The position numbers and the translations under genes were made by a program. A DNA stretch of 64,000 bases from contig DATHUV010000143.1 of NCBI GenBank assembly GCA_035461905.1, positions 1 to 64,000 on the forward strand. The letters run 5' to 3'. The notes beneath the pieces were generated by a model, which was not told where the DNA came from, did no database searches, and saw nothing but the letters and a program-made list of their open reading frames with translations. How positions within the stretch are numbered: the first letter of the stretch is position 1; each line of letters opens with the position of its first letter. Below, piece after piece: positions 17,215 to 26,767 of the stretch. This stretch comes from SZUA-442 sp035461905 (lineage in GTDB: Bacteria > Actinomycetota > Acidimicrobiia > Spongiisociales > UBA5794).

Positions 17215-18771
17215 ATGCCCGTCACGTTCACCAATGGTCCGATATGGACGGGTACCGGCTCCACGCCCGACTGGGTAACGATCGACGGTTCGACGATTGC
17301 GGGCCTCGGCGTCGGACCGCCACCACCCGGCGAGGCCTTCGACCTCGACGGTCGGGCGCTTCTCCCCGGTTTCCAGGACGCCCACGTCCATCCACCCATC
17401 GGCGGCATGGCGATGATCCGCTGCGAACTCCACGACATCGAACCTTCCCGATATGAGGCGACCATCGCCGCGTACGCCGAGGCGAACCCAGACAGGCCCT
17501 GGATCCTCGGAGGCGGGTGGCCGATGAACGCGTTCGAAGGCGGCATCGCCCGCAAGGAGGTCCTCGACCGCCTCGTCCCGGATCGACCCGTCCTCCTCCA
17601 TTCGAGCGAGGGTCATGCAGCCTGGGTGAACTCCGCGGCATTGGCGCTCGCGGGGATCGATGGATCGACTCCGGACCCTGCGCATGGAAGGATCGAGCGG
17701 GATCCCGATGGCACCCCGAACGGCACCCTCCAGGAGGGAGCGGTCGATCTGGTCGATCGGTACACACCCCCGGACACCCTCGACGACCTGCTCGAGGCGA
17801 TCATCGCTGCCCAGGACTACCTCTTGTCGTTCGGCGTCACGGCATGGCAGGACGCATGGGTACGCCCAATCGACCACGCGGCGTACCGGGAACTCGACGG
17901 ACGCGGCGACCTCATCGGATCCGTGTTCGGCTCCCTGTGGTGGAATCGGGACCGAGGTGCCGAGCAGCTCGGCGAACTGATGGCAATGGCGGGCGAAGGG
18001 ACGCAGCGCTACCGGCCCAGGGGGATCAAGCTGATGGTGGACGGCGTCATCGAGAACGGCACGGGCGCGGTCTGCGCTCCCTACGTCGACAGCGGTGGCC
18101 ACGGGATCACGTTCCTCGATGCCGACACCCTTTCAGGCATCGTGCCCCGGATCATGGCCGCCGGGATCCAGCCCCACTTCCACGCGATCGGGGATTGCGC
18201 GATCCGTAGCGCCCTCAACGCCGTCGCCGCCGGGCGTCCCGAGGATGTCCGGCGCTCGCGACCCCATATCGCCCACATCCACCTCATCGATCCCGTCGAC
18301 GTACCTCGATTCGCGTCCCTCGGCGTCGCGGCGAACGCCCAGACGCTGTGGGCATGCCACGACGCGACCATGGTCGACCTCACGATTCCCAGGCTGGGCG
18401 CGGACCGGGCATCGTGGCAGTATCCGTTCCGGTCCCTCCTCGATGCAGGCGCACATCTTGCGGCAGGGTCGGACTGGTCCGTGTCAACTCCCGACCCATT
18501 CGCCCAGATGGCGGTCGCCGTCTCGAGGCGATCGGAGCCGGACCAGGTGCCGTTCCTCCCCGATGAGGCGATCACGGTCGAAGAGGCCCTCATTGCGTTC
18601 ACCCGTGGAACGGCATTCGTCAACCACGACGAGGGCCGCACCGGAACCATCGAGATCGGCAAAGCGGCTGACCTCGTCGTTGCATCTGACGACCCGTTCA
18701 GCGTTGCGGACCTCTCGTCGGTGAGGACGGAGGCGACGTTCGTCGATGGTCGTGTGGTCCACGAGCGTTGA
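17215..18771 (+). CDS. Amidohydrolase, YtcJ-like
   Basis: 518 aa metal-dependent hydrolase of the amidohydrolase_3 group. DAHVHPPIGG gives the metal-binding HxH (~60-65); HFHAIGDCAIR and AHIHLID supply further metal-binding histidines; and GSDWSVSTPDP provides the aspartate. The last stretch (GTIEIGKAADLVV) is the family's C-terminal beta-domain. Substrates are amides, ureas or carbamates; the specific one is unknown. ATG start at 17215 fits the short beta-domain at the N-terminus (FTNGPIWTGTG). Cytoplasmic. Confidence 0.85.
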   Translation: MPVTFTNGPIWTGTGSTPDWVTIDGSTIAGLGVGPPPPGEAFDLDGRALLPGFQDAHVHPPIGGMAMIRCELHDIEPSRYEATIAAYAEANPDRPWILGGGWPMNAFEGGIARKEVLDRLVPDRPVLLHSSEGHAAWVNSAALALAGIDGSTPDPAHGRIERDPDGTPNGTLQEGAVDLVDRYTPPDTLDDLLEAIIAAQDYLLSFGVTAWQDAWVRPIDHAAYRELDGRGDLIGSVFGSLWWNRDRGAEQLGELMAMAGEGTQRYRPRGIKLMVDGVIENGTGAVCAPYVDSGGHGITFLDADTLSGIVPRIMAAGIQPHFHAIGDCAIRSALNAVAAGRPEDVRRSRPHIAHIHLIDPVDVPRFASLGVAANAQTLWACHDATMVDLTIPRLGADRASWQYPFRSLLDAGAHLAAGSDWSVSTPDPFAQMAVAVSRRSEPDQVPFLPDEAITVEEALIAFTRGTAFVNHDEGRTGTIEIGKAADLVVASDDPFSVADLSSVRTEATFVDGRVVHER

Positions 18772-18854
18772 GCGGGCCACATCCTCGGGGTGTTGCTTGC
18801 CAATCCGTGAACACGACCGGAATACGGGGTGTCGGGGCCTAGGTTGTCGGGACC

Positions 18855-20339
18855 GTGCGAAACCGAATCGTCCTCCTTGCAGCAGCGGTCGGCGTGATCG
18901 GCGTGGCATGCACGTCGAGCGGCTACGAGTTCGATGGCCTCGTGCCGACCTCGTCGACGGTGGCGGACTCCGATGGTGTCGCCCCTGGTGGTGTCGCCCC
19001 GGGTGAAGGGGTCGTTGTGGCGCCGGCTGAGCGGGCATCGGCCAGGAACCAGGTCGGGTACGTCTTCCCCCCAGCGCCGCCCGTCGACACCGGTCCGGCC
19101 AATCCTGCGCTCGTTGCTGACATCGAAGCTCTGATTCGAGGACTCGACGTCTCGTTCAACTTCGAGACCCTGACACGCATCGGTGGTTCGGGTGATCCGC
19201 GCGCTGCGTGGCTCCTGTCCGACATCCTCAGGTTCGTCGGACGGGGCGAGGTCGAAACCGCGCTCGTGGATGCCTTCGAGGAACTCACGGGTGCCTCGCT
19301 GGAGGACGACCCGGTGCTCGGGCGCAGTTCCTGGCAGTCGATGACCGATCATCTCATCGCATGGGACATCCCTGCCCTCGGGGGCTACCCCTCGTGGAAG
19401 TCCCAGCTGTTCACGAGGGTCGAACCGAAGTGGCAGGCGTTCTTCGACGATCGCGATGCGCTCATCGACTGGCGGCTCGTGAGCTGGGGAGGTGTCCTGA
19501 TCGACGACCGCCCGCTCGGAACCGCGACGGGGTGCGTTCGCGGGTGCATCCCTGCCCTCGACGATCCGGCCGTCACCGACGCCGGTGGCGGGAACTGGTA
19601 CCCGGACGACCGGATCGTGTTCGGGGTGACCGTCAACGGGGAGTCCCGTGCGTATCCGAAGAACATCATGGAGGTCCACGAGATGGTGAACGACACCCTC
19701 GGTGGACGACGTCTCGGCATCCCGTACTGCACCCTCTGTGGATCAGCACAGGCGTATCTCACCGACGAGGTACCCGACGGCGTCGCTGAGCCGATCCTGC
19801 GGACCAGCGGTTTGTTGTCGCGGTCGAACAAGGTGATGTACGACCTCGTCACCTTCTCCGTGCTCGACACCTTCACCGGCGAAGCCCTCTCCGGTCCACT
19901 CCTTGACGCTGGCGTCACACTGTCGCAGACCTCGGTGGTGACCTCGACATGGGGGGAGTGGAGGATCGCGCACCCCGACACGACGATCGTCGCCCGTGAC
20001 GGCGGTATCGGTCGCTCGTACGACCTCGACCCGCTCGGTGGGCGCGACGACGACGGGCCGATCTTCCCGATCGGGGATGTCGATGACCGGCTCCCCGTCC
20101 AGGCCAAGGTGCTCGGCGTCATTTACGAAGGTACGGCGATCGCTTTCGATGTTGAAGCCGCAGTGGCAACGATCGCTGCCGGGGGAGCAGTGGTGTGGAA
20201 TGACATCGAGCTCGTCGCCGATGGATCCGGTGTTCGAGCGATGCGAACCGACGGGACACCCGTTGCCGCCCATGAGGCGTTCTGGTTCGCCTGGAGCCAG
20301 TTCCACCCCGACACCCTCGTGTGGACGACGAGCCCCTGA
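18855..20339 (+). CDS. DUF3179 lipoprotein
   Basis: 494 aa. The GTG start is followed by a lipoprotein signal with lipobox IGVAC (Cys19) and a low-complexity linker. The DUF3179 domain occupies ~250-490: YPDDRIVFGVTVNGESRAYP, IPYCTLCGSAQAYL, LRTSGLLSRSNKVMYDLVTFS, and GPIFPIGDVDDRLP. The family is exported; its function is unknown. The conserved CTLC pair could bind a metal. Stands alone, flanked by gaps of about 80 and 50 bp. Confidence 0.8.
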   Translation: MRNRIVLLAAAVGVIGVACTSSGYEFDGLVPTSSTVADSDGVAPGGVAPGEGVVVAPAERASARNQVGYVFPPAPPVDTGPANPALVADIEALIRGLDVSFNFETLTRIGGSGDPRAAWLLSDILRFVGRGEVETALVDAFEELTGASLEDDPVLGRSSWQSMTDHLIAWDIPALGGYPSWKSQLFTRVEPKWQAFFDDRDALIDWRLVSWGGVLIDDRPLGTATGCVRGCIPALDDPAVTDAGGGNWYPDDRIVFGVTVNGESRAYPKNIMEVHEMVNDTLGGRRLGIPYCTLCGSAQAYLTDEVPDGVAEPILRTSGLLSRSNKVMYDLVTFSVLDTFTGEALSGPLLDAGVTLSQTSVVTSTWGEWRIAHPDTTIVARDGGIGRSYDLDPLGGRDDDGPIFPIGDVDDRLPVQAKVLGVIYEGTAIAFDVEAAVATIAAGGAVVWNDIELVADGSGVRAMRTDGTPVAAHEAFWFAWSQFHPDTLVWTTSP

Positions 20340-20389
20340 CCCGCCCGCGAAGGGGGCCGGTCAACGGTTGTCACACCTAGCCTTCGACC

Positions 20390-21205
20390 ATGGTCGGCGG
20401 CGTCGTCTCGCAGGGACGGGAGCACTCGTGGTCCTGGCCGCTCGGGGACTGGGATCGGATGTGGCGACCCGAGATGTGGAACCGACGTCCGCCGAGCCCG
20501 CACCACGCCCATCTGGGGCAAAGCGCCGTGATCCTCGCCCTCGCCCTCTACGCGAACGTGATCGTCAACGAGGTGCTCTCACCGGCCTGGTACATCCCGT
20601 TCAACCTCGGGATATTGGGGGTCGCCATCCTCGTTGCCCGCAGGGCCGGCACCACGTGGACATCGATGGGGATGCGCCCCGACCGCATCCGCCGCGGCCT
20701 CGAGGTCGGCACGATCGCCGTCGGGGTTGTCATCGTCATCACCATCGTGGCGATGACAACCGAAACGGCAAGGGAGGTCGTCAGGGACGAGCGCATCATC
20801 GAGAGTTCGGTGTGGTTGTCGATGTTCCACGCCCTCGTCCGCATCCCCCTCGGCACTGCTCTCTACGAGGAGGTTCTGTTCCGAGGGGTGGTCTTCGGTA
20901 TGCTCGCCCGTCGCTACACGCCTCTCGCCGCGGCGTTCTGGTCGTCGCTCCTGTTCGGGGTGTGGCACGTGTTGCCTGCCCTCGATGCGGTCGCCGCCAA
21001 CCCTGTGGGCGATCTGGTCTCAGGTGCAGCAGGGATGGGTCTGGCGCTTCTCGGTGCGGTTGTCAGCACCTTCATCGCCGGGCTTGGCTTCGTCTGGATC
21101 CGACTGTACGCCAACAGCATCGTGGCGGCGGTTCTGGCCCACATCGGCACCAACAGCACAGCGATCGTCGCGGCCGTCGTTGTCGTGCACGTTCTCCCCA
21201 GCTGA
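20390..21205 (+). CDS. CPBP-family intramembrane glutamic endopeptidase
   Basis: 271 aa with about seven membrane helices. The hallmark motifs are ALYEEVLFRGVVFG (EExxxR, catalytic glutamates) and LLFGVWHVLPA (FxxxH), then NSIVAAVLAHIGTN with the third-motif histidine (HxxxN). These proteins are Rce1-like proteases or, in bacteria, bacteriocin-immunity-like proteins; substrate unknown. The stop lies in a short palindrome (21202-21216) together with the stop of the convergent acyltransferase. Confidence 0.85.
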   Translation: MVGGVVSQGREHSWSWPLGDWDRMWRPEMWNRRPPSPHHAHLGQSAVILALALYANVIVNEVLSPAWYIPFNLGILGVAILVARRAGTTWTSMGMRPDRIRRGLEVGTIAVGVVIVITIVAMTTETAREVVRDERIIESSVWLSMFHALVRIPLGTALYEEVLFRGVVFGMLARRYTPLAAAFWSSLLFGVWHVLPALDAVAANPVGDLVSGAAGMGLALLGAVVSTFIAGLGFVWIRLYANSIVAAVLAHIGTNSTAIVAAVVVVHVLPS

Positions 21206-21212
21206 GACGGTC

Positions 21213-22562
21213 TCAGGTCGAACCGTTCTCACGATCGGGATCGATCCTGCGTCCCCTCACGGGGTATGCGCCCATGATCGCGGCACCGGCGAATGCGGCG
21301 ATCGGGATGATCCAGTTGACCGTGGCGTCGGTCGTGGCAAGCCCGAAGTATGCGACCGCAGCGGCAGCGCCGGCGAGCAGGAGGATGCCGACGATCACCG
21401 AGTGGGTGTGTGCCGGTGCCGGTGTGCTGCGTACCCGCCACTCGAACCGTGCGAAGATCGCAACGAGGATCAGGGTCACGATCGTCAGAACGGCGAGCCA
21501 GACCACGCGGGTGAACCACCAGCGCGTCGTACCGGGCTCGATCCGAAACGCAGCTCCGTCGAAGGCGAAGAGGAACACCGACGCGACCAGGGTCATCGCC
21601 GTGAGGTGCCACAGGTAGATCGTCATGATCACACCGGACACCGCAACGACGGCTCGCCATGGGCGCCGACGATGTGCGAAGCGGCTGATCGGCGAGGTCG
21701 CCGCCCAGATGATCCCGGCCTGGGTGAAACCCAGGAGTGCGATGGCGAACGTGGGAGGTGTCATGTTCGTCAGTTCCGAGCCGGGAACCCCGACCATGGC
21801 CACTGGATACCAACCGATCCAGGTGACCAGGACCAGTGCGGCGAGAGAGCCGATGCCGACGGCGGCTCCCGTGGAGGGTGGGACACCGGTTCCTGTGATC
21901 TCACGCGTAGCCCACCAGTAGCCGAGCTGATGGACGCCCGCCCACACGAAGAGGAAGTTCACCCATCCGATACCCGACACGTTCGCACCGAAGCGCAGGA
22001 GATCGACCGCAACGGCCATCGCGCACAGTGTCGCGAATGACCACGGGCCCCACGATCTCCACCACCGGAACGTCAGGGGTGCCAGCGCGGTGATCGACAC
22101 GTACACGGCGATGAACCACAGGGGGACCGTGGCTGACATCGCCCCTGCGCGTACGACATCGGCGGGGATGAAGGGTCCCAGTGCGACGATCATCACGGTC
22201 CACACGACCAGCAGCGGGATAACGGGTGTGTACAGCCTTCGCACCCGCTGCGTCACCCACTCCGCGTAGACGACGCCACCCGATTCGCGGGACGCAAGGG
22301 CGCGCCCGTTGGAGTAGCCACCGACGAGGAAGAACACCGGCATCACCTGCACGATCCATGTCACCCAGCCCGCATATGGGATCCATTCGAGCGAGTTCAT
22401 CAGTCGGATCTCGTCGTCGGGCGTCAGCCAGATCGAAGCGGCGAGCCAGTGCCCGTAGACGACGATGACGATCGCAGCGGCTCGCACGGTGTCGACCACG
22501 CGGTTGCGCGTTGGCGGTGTGGCATCGGCGATTCGTTCCGTGTACGCCAGATAGCTGGTCAT
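21213..22562 (-). CDS. Acyltransferase-3 family membrane protein
   Basis: 449 aa with about ten to eleven membrane spans. Starts with the family pattern RVVDTVRAAAIVIVVYGHW (catalytic-type histidine in YGHW), then VMPVFFLVGGYSN, and RRLYTPVIPLLV. Acyltransferase-3 proteins move acyl groups (often acetyl or succinyl) to exported sugars, lipids or peptides across the membrane. No glycan cluster is adjacent, although the LCP ligase gene lies next upstream on the same strand. Start at ATG 22562. Confidence 0.85.
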   Translation of the reverse strand: MTSYLAYTERIADATPPTRNRVVDTVRAAAIVIVVYGHWLAASIWLTPDDEIRLMNSLEWIPYAGWVTWIVQVMPVFFLVGGYSNGRALASRESGGVVYAEWVTQRVRRLYTPVIPLLVVWTVMIVALGPFIPADVVRAGAMSATVPLWFIAVYVSITALAPLTFRWWRSWGPWSFATLCAMAVAVDLLRFGANVSGIGWVNFLFVWAGVHQLGYWWATREITGTGVPPSTGAAVGIGSLAALVLVTWIGWYPVAMVGVPGSELTNMTPPTFAIALLGFTQAGIIWAATSPISRFAHRRRPWRAVVAVSGVIMTIYLWHLTAMTLVASVFLFAFDGAAFRIEPGTTRWWFTRVVWLAVLTIVTLILVAIFARFEWRVRSTPAPAHTHSVIVGILLLAGAAAAVAYFGLATTDATVNWIIPIAAFAGAAIMGAYPVRGRRIDPDRENGST

Positions 22563-22684
22563 GGATTCCTCATGCCGAGGGGAACACTAGATCCGCGGTC
22601 CGCTGGCGGCCGGTCTCCCGCAGCTGACGTCCTCCGCGGGCGCGTTCTACCTACGGACAGCGCGGTGCGGCAGCACGAACAGGT

Positions 22685-24325
22685 CTATTCCTCGGGTGGC
22701 GGGTCGCACTCGGATGCGCCCGTCTTGGACTGGGCCACTACGCCGTTCTCGACGACGTCGCGCACCTTCCACCGCATCCGCTCGACATCGGGAATCGGAT
22801 AGTGGGCGGGTGTCCTGCCTGCGGTGTACGTCGGTGGGACGAGGCCGACGGTCGCGATGTCCTGGTAGTCCATCGTACCGGCGATCCTCACCAGATCCGG
22901 GAGGAAGGTGACGGGGATGTCCGTCGTGACGTACTCCTTCATGAGTCGGAGCAGCTTGGGGAAGGTCCTGACGAGGGTCACCGTGTCGGCCTGGGTCGCG
23001 GCTGCCTTGATGACACAACGCTGACGGCCCATGCGTGAGTAGTCGGATGAGCCGATCCTCCACCGTGTGTACGCCAGTGCCTCGAGGCCGCTGAGCGTGT
23101 TCATGCCGGGTTCGACGTGGATCTCGGCCTTCGGTTGACCTTCTTCGGGAGACGACACCTTGACGTGGTACGGATCCTTGACATAGACGTCGACACCCCC
23201 GATGGCGTCGATCGTCCTGACGAATCCCGCCATCTCGACCATGAAGTAGTAGTCGATCTCGATGTCGAGGAGGTGGCTGACGATGTCCCTCAGTGCTGCG
23301 AGTCCAGGGTCGACCTCCTTCCCGTAGGTGGTCGTCCAGTCCCGTGTCTGGCCGTAGACCTCGTTGAGCATCGCGGGAAAGCATTCACAACTCTCGAACT
23401 CGGGTTCGTCGGGTATCCCGTCCTCATCGAGGTCGACCCAGGTGTCGGGGAAGCCATCGAGGTCGGCGTCGGTCAGGTCCCGCTCGATCACCCTCTCCTC
23501 GTACTCGACGAACGCCGTTCGCAGGTGCGGGGGGAGGGGAACGAGCTTCAGATTCCTCGGCAGCCCGAACATGGCTGCAGCGCCCGTCTCGAGGTCCACT
23601 GTCACGACGTTCATCGAGTCGGTTCGCAGACCGTCTCGGCCTGGTCCGGCGTCTCCACCAACCAGCAGGATCGTCAGGCGTTCCAGGCCGACGCGCTCTG
23701 TGAAGGGAACGAACGGAGCAACCGGGGTCGTTGGCGCGCGAATATCGCCGATCGCAGCGATCGCGTCCGGATCCCCGACTCCCGGCCTGAAGATCATGTT
23801 CCGCGACGACCGCGGCTTTGCCTCGGGGATATCGATCAGGGCAGGATCCGGTACTCCGGTCGAATTCCTCGCCACGATGGTCGTCCGCGTGGTCGTTCCG
23901 GGGTCGTCCATCTCCTCACCGCTTGCCATGAACACGGTGTTGAGGGCGGAAATTGCCTGCGATCCATATACCCAACCCATGAGTTGGGGGATGGCGAGCA
24001 CTGCGAGCATGGCCGTGAGCGCGATCACCGCTCCATGGGTTCGCGCCCTCGTCCTTGCGACCAACACGTATGCGTCCACGGACGCAGCGATGCGCCACAC
24101 GAGGATCGCCGCGTTCGCGAACAGGATTCCCGTGAGGAAACCGGGCTGGACCAGGAGCTCCGCCATGCCGATCGTGCCCCGCGTCCAGAATGAGTACAGC
24201 GCCGTGAGGACCAGCACGCTCGGCGAGAAGGCAATCGCGGCGCGATACGGGTCGCCTGCGTACCACTGCCCGAGGCCGGGGACGAGCGCGGATAGCGCCC
24301 CTGCAAGCAGCGGATGTCTCCGCAT
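22685..24325 (-). CDS. LytR-CpsA-Psr (LCP) glycopolymer ligase with an inserted Ca-type repeat
   Basis: 546 aa. Four N-terminal hydrophobic segments (to ~135) precede an extracytoplasmic LCP domain beginning LTILLVGGDAGPGRDGLRTDSM (~217-238), whose R234/D236 bind the pyrophosphate lipid. Later motifs are GLPRNL, EVDPGLAALRDIV, IDAIGGVDVYV, and ALAYTRWRIGSSDYSRMGRQR. LCP enzymes attach teichoic acid, arabinogalactan or capsule to peptidoglycan. Odd feature: a thrombospondin-type-3-like stretch (DADLDGFPDTWVDLDEDGIPD, residues 287-307) is inserted between the first LCP motifs, with a CEC cysteine pair after it. Usual LCP proteins have one N-terminal helix rather than four. Confidence 0.85.
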   Translation of the reverse strand: MRRHPLLAGALSALVPGLGQWYAGDPYRAAIAFSPSVLVLTALYSFWTRGTIGMAELLVQPGFLTGILFANAAILVWRIAASVDAYVLVARTRARTHGAVIALTAMLAVLAIPQLMGWVYGSQAISALNTVFMASGEEMDDPGTTTRTTIVARNSTGVPDPALIDIPEAKPRSSRNMIFRPGVGDPDAIAAIGDIRAPTTPVAPFVPFTERVGLERLTILLVGGDAGPGRDGLRTDSMNVVTVDLETGAAAMFGLPRNLKLVPLPPHLRTAFVEYEERVIERDLTDADLDGFPDTWVDLDEDGIPDEPEFESCECFPAMLNEVYGQTRDWTTTYGKEVDPGLAALRDIVSHLLDIEIDYYFMVEMAGFVRTIDAIGGVDVYVKDPYHVKVSSPEEGQPKAEIHVEPGMNTLSGLEALAYTRWRIGSSDYSRMGRQRCVIKAAATQADTVTLVRTFPKLLRLMKEYVTTDIPVTFLPDLVRIAGTMDYQDIATVGLVPPTYTAGRTPAHYPIPDVERMRWKVRDVVENGVVAQSKTGASECDPPPEE

Positions 24326-24471
24326 CGTGCCCCCTCGATGGTTCGGTCGGCCGCCAAGCGTGATCGGTCGTCTGTCGATCTGGACGATACCGGCCGGTCC
24401 GGATAGCGCATGTGTCTCGACGGCCGGGTCGAACCTGCACCGCCGGGGTCCCGGAGGCGTACGATGGGCAC

Positions 24472-24714
24472 ATGGAAGGTCACGAAATCGTCGACATCGA
24501 GGCGTTCATCCAGGATGTAACCGGGGTGCTGGAGCGAGTCGAGACGGAGCATGTCTCCATCTCTGTGATCCGGGGCTCGCATGTCGTCGCCGTCATTTCG
24601 CCGGCACCGGTCGCCCAGAAGCTTGCAGAAATCCATCGCACCCTCGAGGAGGGAGCAAGGGATGACTCCTTCTTCCTGGACGTATTGGGCACACGCAGGC
24701 TTCTCGGGCTCTAG
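24472..24714 (+). CDS. Orphan Phd/YefM-like antitoxin-type protein
   Basis: 80 aa. The pattern IVDIEAFIQDVTGVLERVETEHVSISVIRGSHVVAVISP (in short pieces: FIQDVTGVLERVE, ISVIRGSHVVAVISP) resembles the Phd/YefM DNA-binding fold (helix, then two strands carrying RxGxxVAVI). No toxin gene is recognisable beside it, so it may be an orphan or act as a small regulator. The ATG at 24472 is preferred over upstream codons. Divergent from the LCP gene. Confidence 0.5.
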   Translation: MEGHEIVDIEAFIQDVTGVLERVETEHVSISVIRGSHVVAVISPAPVAQKLAEIHRTLEEGARDDSFFLDVLGTRRLLGL

Positions 24715-24749
24715 AGAAGCGAGCCCGGGCCACGCTCCAGTTCAGTGCG

Positions 24750-26129
24750 TCACAGTGGCGCGAATCGTGCCGTGAAGTGCCTGAGCCATGGCGCCTGCTC
24801 GACGATGCGGTAGCCGCGCAGGGACGTCGCGTGCGACGCGGCGTCGATGACGACCTCGCCGACGTAGTCGATGTGGCTCTGCGTGTACGTCCGGCGCGGG
24901 ATCGCGAGCCTCACGAGTTCCATCGCGCCCGGGGCGTCCGGGCCACCCGCCGGATCCGGGCGTCCGAACATGACCGTGCCGATCTCGACACCTCGGACAC
25001 CTCCCCGGCGGTAGAGGTCGACGGCGAGTGACTGCGCGGGGTATTCATGGCTCGGAATGTGGGGGAGTAGGCCTGCCGCATCGAGGTACACCGCATGCCC
25101 TCCTGGGGGCTGGACGATCGGTACTCCTGCCCCGAGCACTCGATTCGCCAGATACTCCGTTGAACGGATCCTGTACCTGAGGTAGTTCTCATCGAGGACC
25201 TCCTCGAGTCCGATGGCGACGGCCTCGAGGTCGTAGCCGGCAAGCCCGCCGTAGGTCGGGAACCCTTCCGTGAGGATCAGCAGGTTTCGGGCACTCTGTG
25301 CCATGGAAGGGTCGTTCATCGCCAGGAACCCGCCGATGTTCGCCATCCCGTCCTTCTTGGCGGACATGGTGGCCCCGTCCGCGAGGGAGAACATCTCCTT
25401 GGCGATCTCGCGGGGTGTGCGATCGGAGTAGCCGTCCTCGCGCATCTTGATGAACCAGGCGTTCTCGCCGAACCGACATGCGTCGAGGAACATCGGAATG
25501 CCGAACTCGTCGCACACTGCCCGCACGGCTCGCAGATTGGCCATCGAGACAGGCTGCCCACCCCCGGAATTGTTGGTCACGGTGACCATCACGAGGGGCA
25601 CTCGGTCGGGTCCGACGTCGGATATGGTCGCCCGGAGCGCAGCCACATCCATGTTGCCCTTGAACGGAACGATCGCAGAGGGGTCCATGCCCTCGGGGAT
25701 CACGAGGTCCCGTGCCTCGGCTCCGCGGTACTCGACGTTCGCCCTGGTGGTGTCGAAGTGGGTGTTGTTGGGGACGACGTCGCCCCTGTCGACGGCGACC
25801 GAGAAGAGGATCTTCTCAGCGGCGCGTCCCTGGTGGGTCGGGATGACGTGGTCGAAGCCCGTGAGGCCCTTCACGACCTCCTCGAAGCGATAGAAGGACC
25901 GCGATCCCGCATATGACTCGTCGCCGCGCATCATGCCCGCCCACTGCTCGGAGGACATCGCCCCCGTGCCCGAGTCGGTGAGGAGATCGATGATGACCTC
26001 GTCGGCGTGGAGGCCGAAGAGGTTGTACCCGCTTCGCTCGAGAGCGGCCTCGCGCTGGTCGGCATCAGGGAGATCGATGGCCTGGACCGTGTGGATCCGG
26101 AACGGCTCGATGATGGTCTCGTACTCCAT
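24750..26129 (-). CDS. tnaA: Tryptophanase
   Basis: 459 aa PLP enzyme that splits L-tryptophan into indole, pyruvate and ammonia. It aligns along its whole length with TnaA and tyrosine phenol-lyase. The Lys pair in MSAKKDG (258-259) supplies the PLP Schiff base, TNNSGGGQPVSMAN is the cofactor region, and PTHQGRAAEK binds phosphate. The C-terminal discriminator reads GVRGVEIGTVMFGRPD as in tryptophanases; tyrosine phenol-lyases have an MERG arginine there. ATG at 26129 (MEYETIIEPFRIH) follows GGAAGGG; an upstream ATG would add twelve residues without similarity. No tnaC leader or tryptophan permease gene is beside it. Confidence 0.9.
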   Translation of the reverse strand: MEYETIIEPFRIHTVQAIDLPDADQREAALERSGYNLFGLHADEVIIDLLTDSGTGAMSSEQWAGMMRGDESYAGSRSFYRFEEVVKGLTGFDHVIPTHQGRAAEKILFSVAVDRGDVVPNNTHFDTTRANVEYRGAEARDLVIPEGMDPSAIVPFKGNMDVAALRATISDVGPDRVPLVMVTVTNNSGGGQPVSMANLRAVRAVCDEFGIPMFLDACRFGENAWFIKMREDGYSDRTPREIAKEMFSLADGATMSAKKDGMANIGGFLAMNDPSMAQSARNLLILTEGFPTYGGLAGYDLEAVAIGLEEVLDENYLRYRIRSTEYLANRVLGAGVPIVQPPGGHAVYLDAAGLLPHIPSHEYPAQSLAVDLYRRGGVRGVEIGTVMFGRPDPAGGPDAPGAMELVRLAIPRRTYTQSHIDYVGEVVIDAASHATSLRGYRIVEQAPWLRHFTARFAPL

Positions 26130-26195
26130 GGATCCCTTCCGCTGATGTAGAGAGTGTGACACGACGAACGCTGCTGTGCGGCGGATCCGATCCGT

Positions 26196-26756
26196 TCAGG
26201 TCATGCGCTCGACCATGAGATCGACGGCGACCTCGAAGCTCTGGTCGATGTCGACCGGGAGTCCGAATCCACCCCTCGCCTCGAGCTCGACGAAACCGAA
26301 GAGCATGGCCCGGAGGGCCCGTATCAGGTGGATGGCCTCGGCGTCGGGGAGCCCGTCACCTGCAGCTCCGGAGGCCACGATGGCGACGGGGGCAGCCATG
26401 GCCTCATAGAGTTCGTCATCCTCCCCTGGCACGGGAGCGGGGAGGAGGGCTGCGTGGAGCCCGGGGTGGTCGACCGCGAATCGGCGGTACGCCGTGGCGA
26501 GCGCCCTGATGCGTGCCGCTCCCTCGACGCCGTCAACGGCACCTTCGAAGTACTCGGTGAGGAGCCCTGCGCTGTGGAGTGCCAGCGCACGACGGAGGCC
26601 CGCGGCGCCTTCGACGTGGTAGTACAGGGACGGTGTTCGGATGCCGAGATCCGCTGCCACCGCACTCGGTGTCGCTGCGTCGAGTCCATCACGATCGGCG
26701 ATGCGGGTCGCACACGCGACCACGTCCTCGTAGCCGATCCCCGCTCGTCGTCCCAT
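26196..26756 (-). CDS. TetR-family regulator (WHG-type C-terminal domain)
   Basis: 186 aa. N-terminal helix-turn-helix about residues 8-50 (ACATRIADRDGL, VAADLGIRTPSLYYHV). The C-terminal half has the TetR_C_33/WHG pattern (AYRRFAVDHPGLHAAL, IRALRAMLFGFVELEARGGFG). It starts 11 bp after the SRPBCC gene and is likely co-transcribed with it. A palindrome in the promoter upstream of the SRPBCC gene is its probable operator, implying autoregulation. Confidence 0.85.
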   Translation of the reverse strand: MGRRAGIGYEDVVACATRIADRDGLDAATPSAVAADLGIRTPSLYYHVEGAAGLRRALALHSAGLLTEYFEGAVDGVEGAARIRALATAYRRFAVDHPGLHAALLPAPVPGEDDELYEAMAAPVAIVASGAAGDGLPDAEAIHLIRALRAMLFGFVELEARGGFGLPVDIDQSFEVAVDLMVERMT

Positions 26757-26767
26757 GGATCCCCCGC

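Noticed and set aside
21202..21216. Palindrome CTGAGAC-G-GTCTCAG at the two convergent stop codons
   Set aside because: A one-base loop cannot form a normal terminator hairpin; the symmetry follows from two facing TGA codons.
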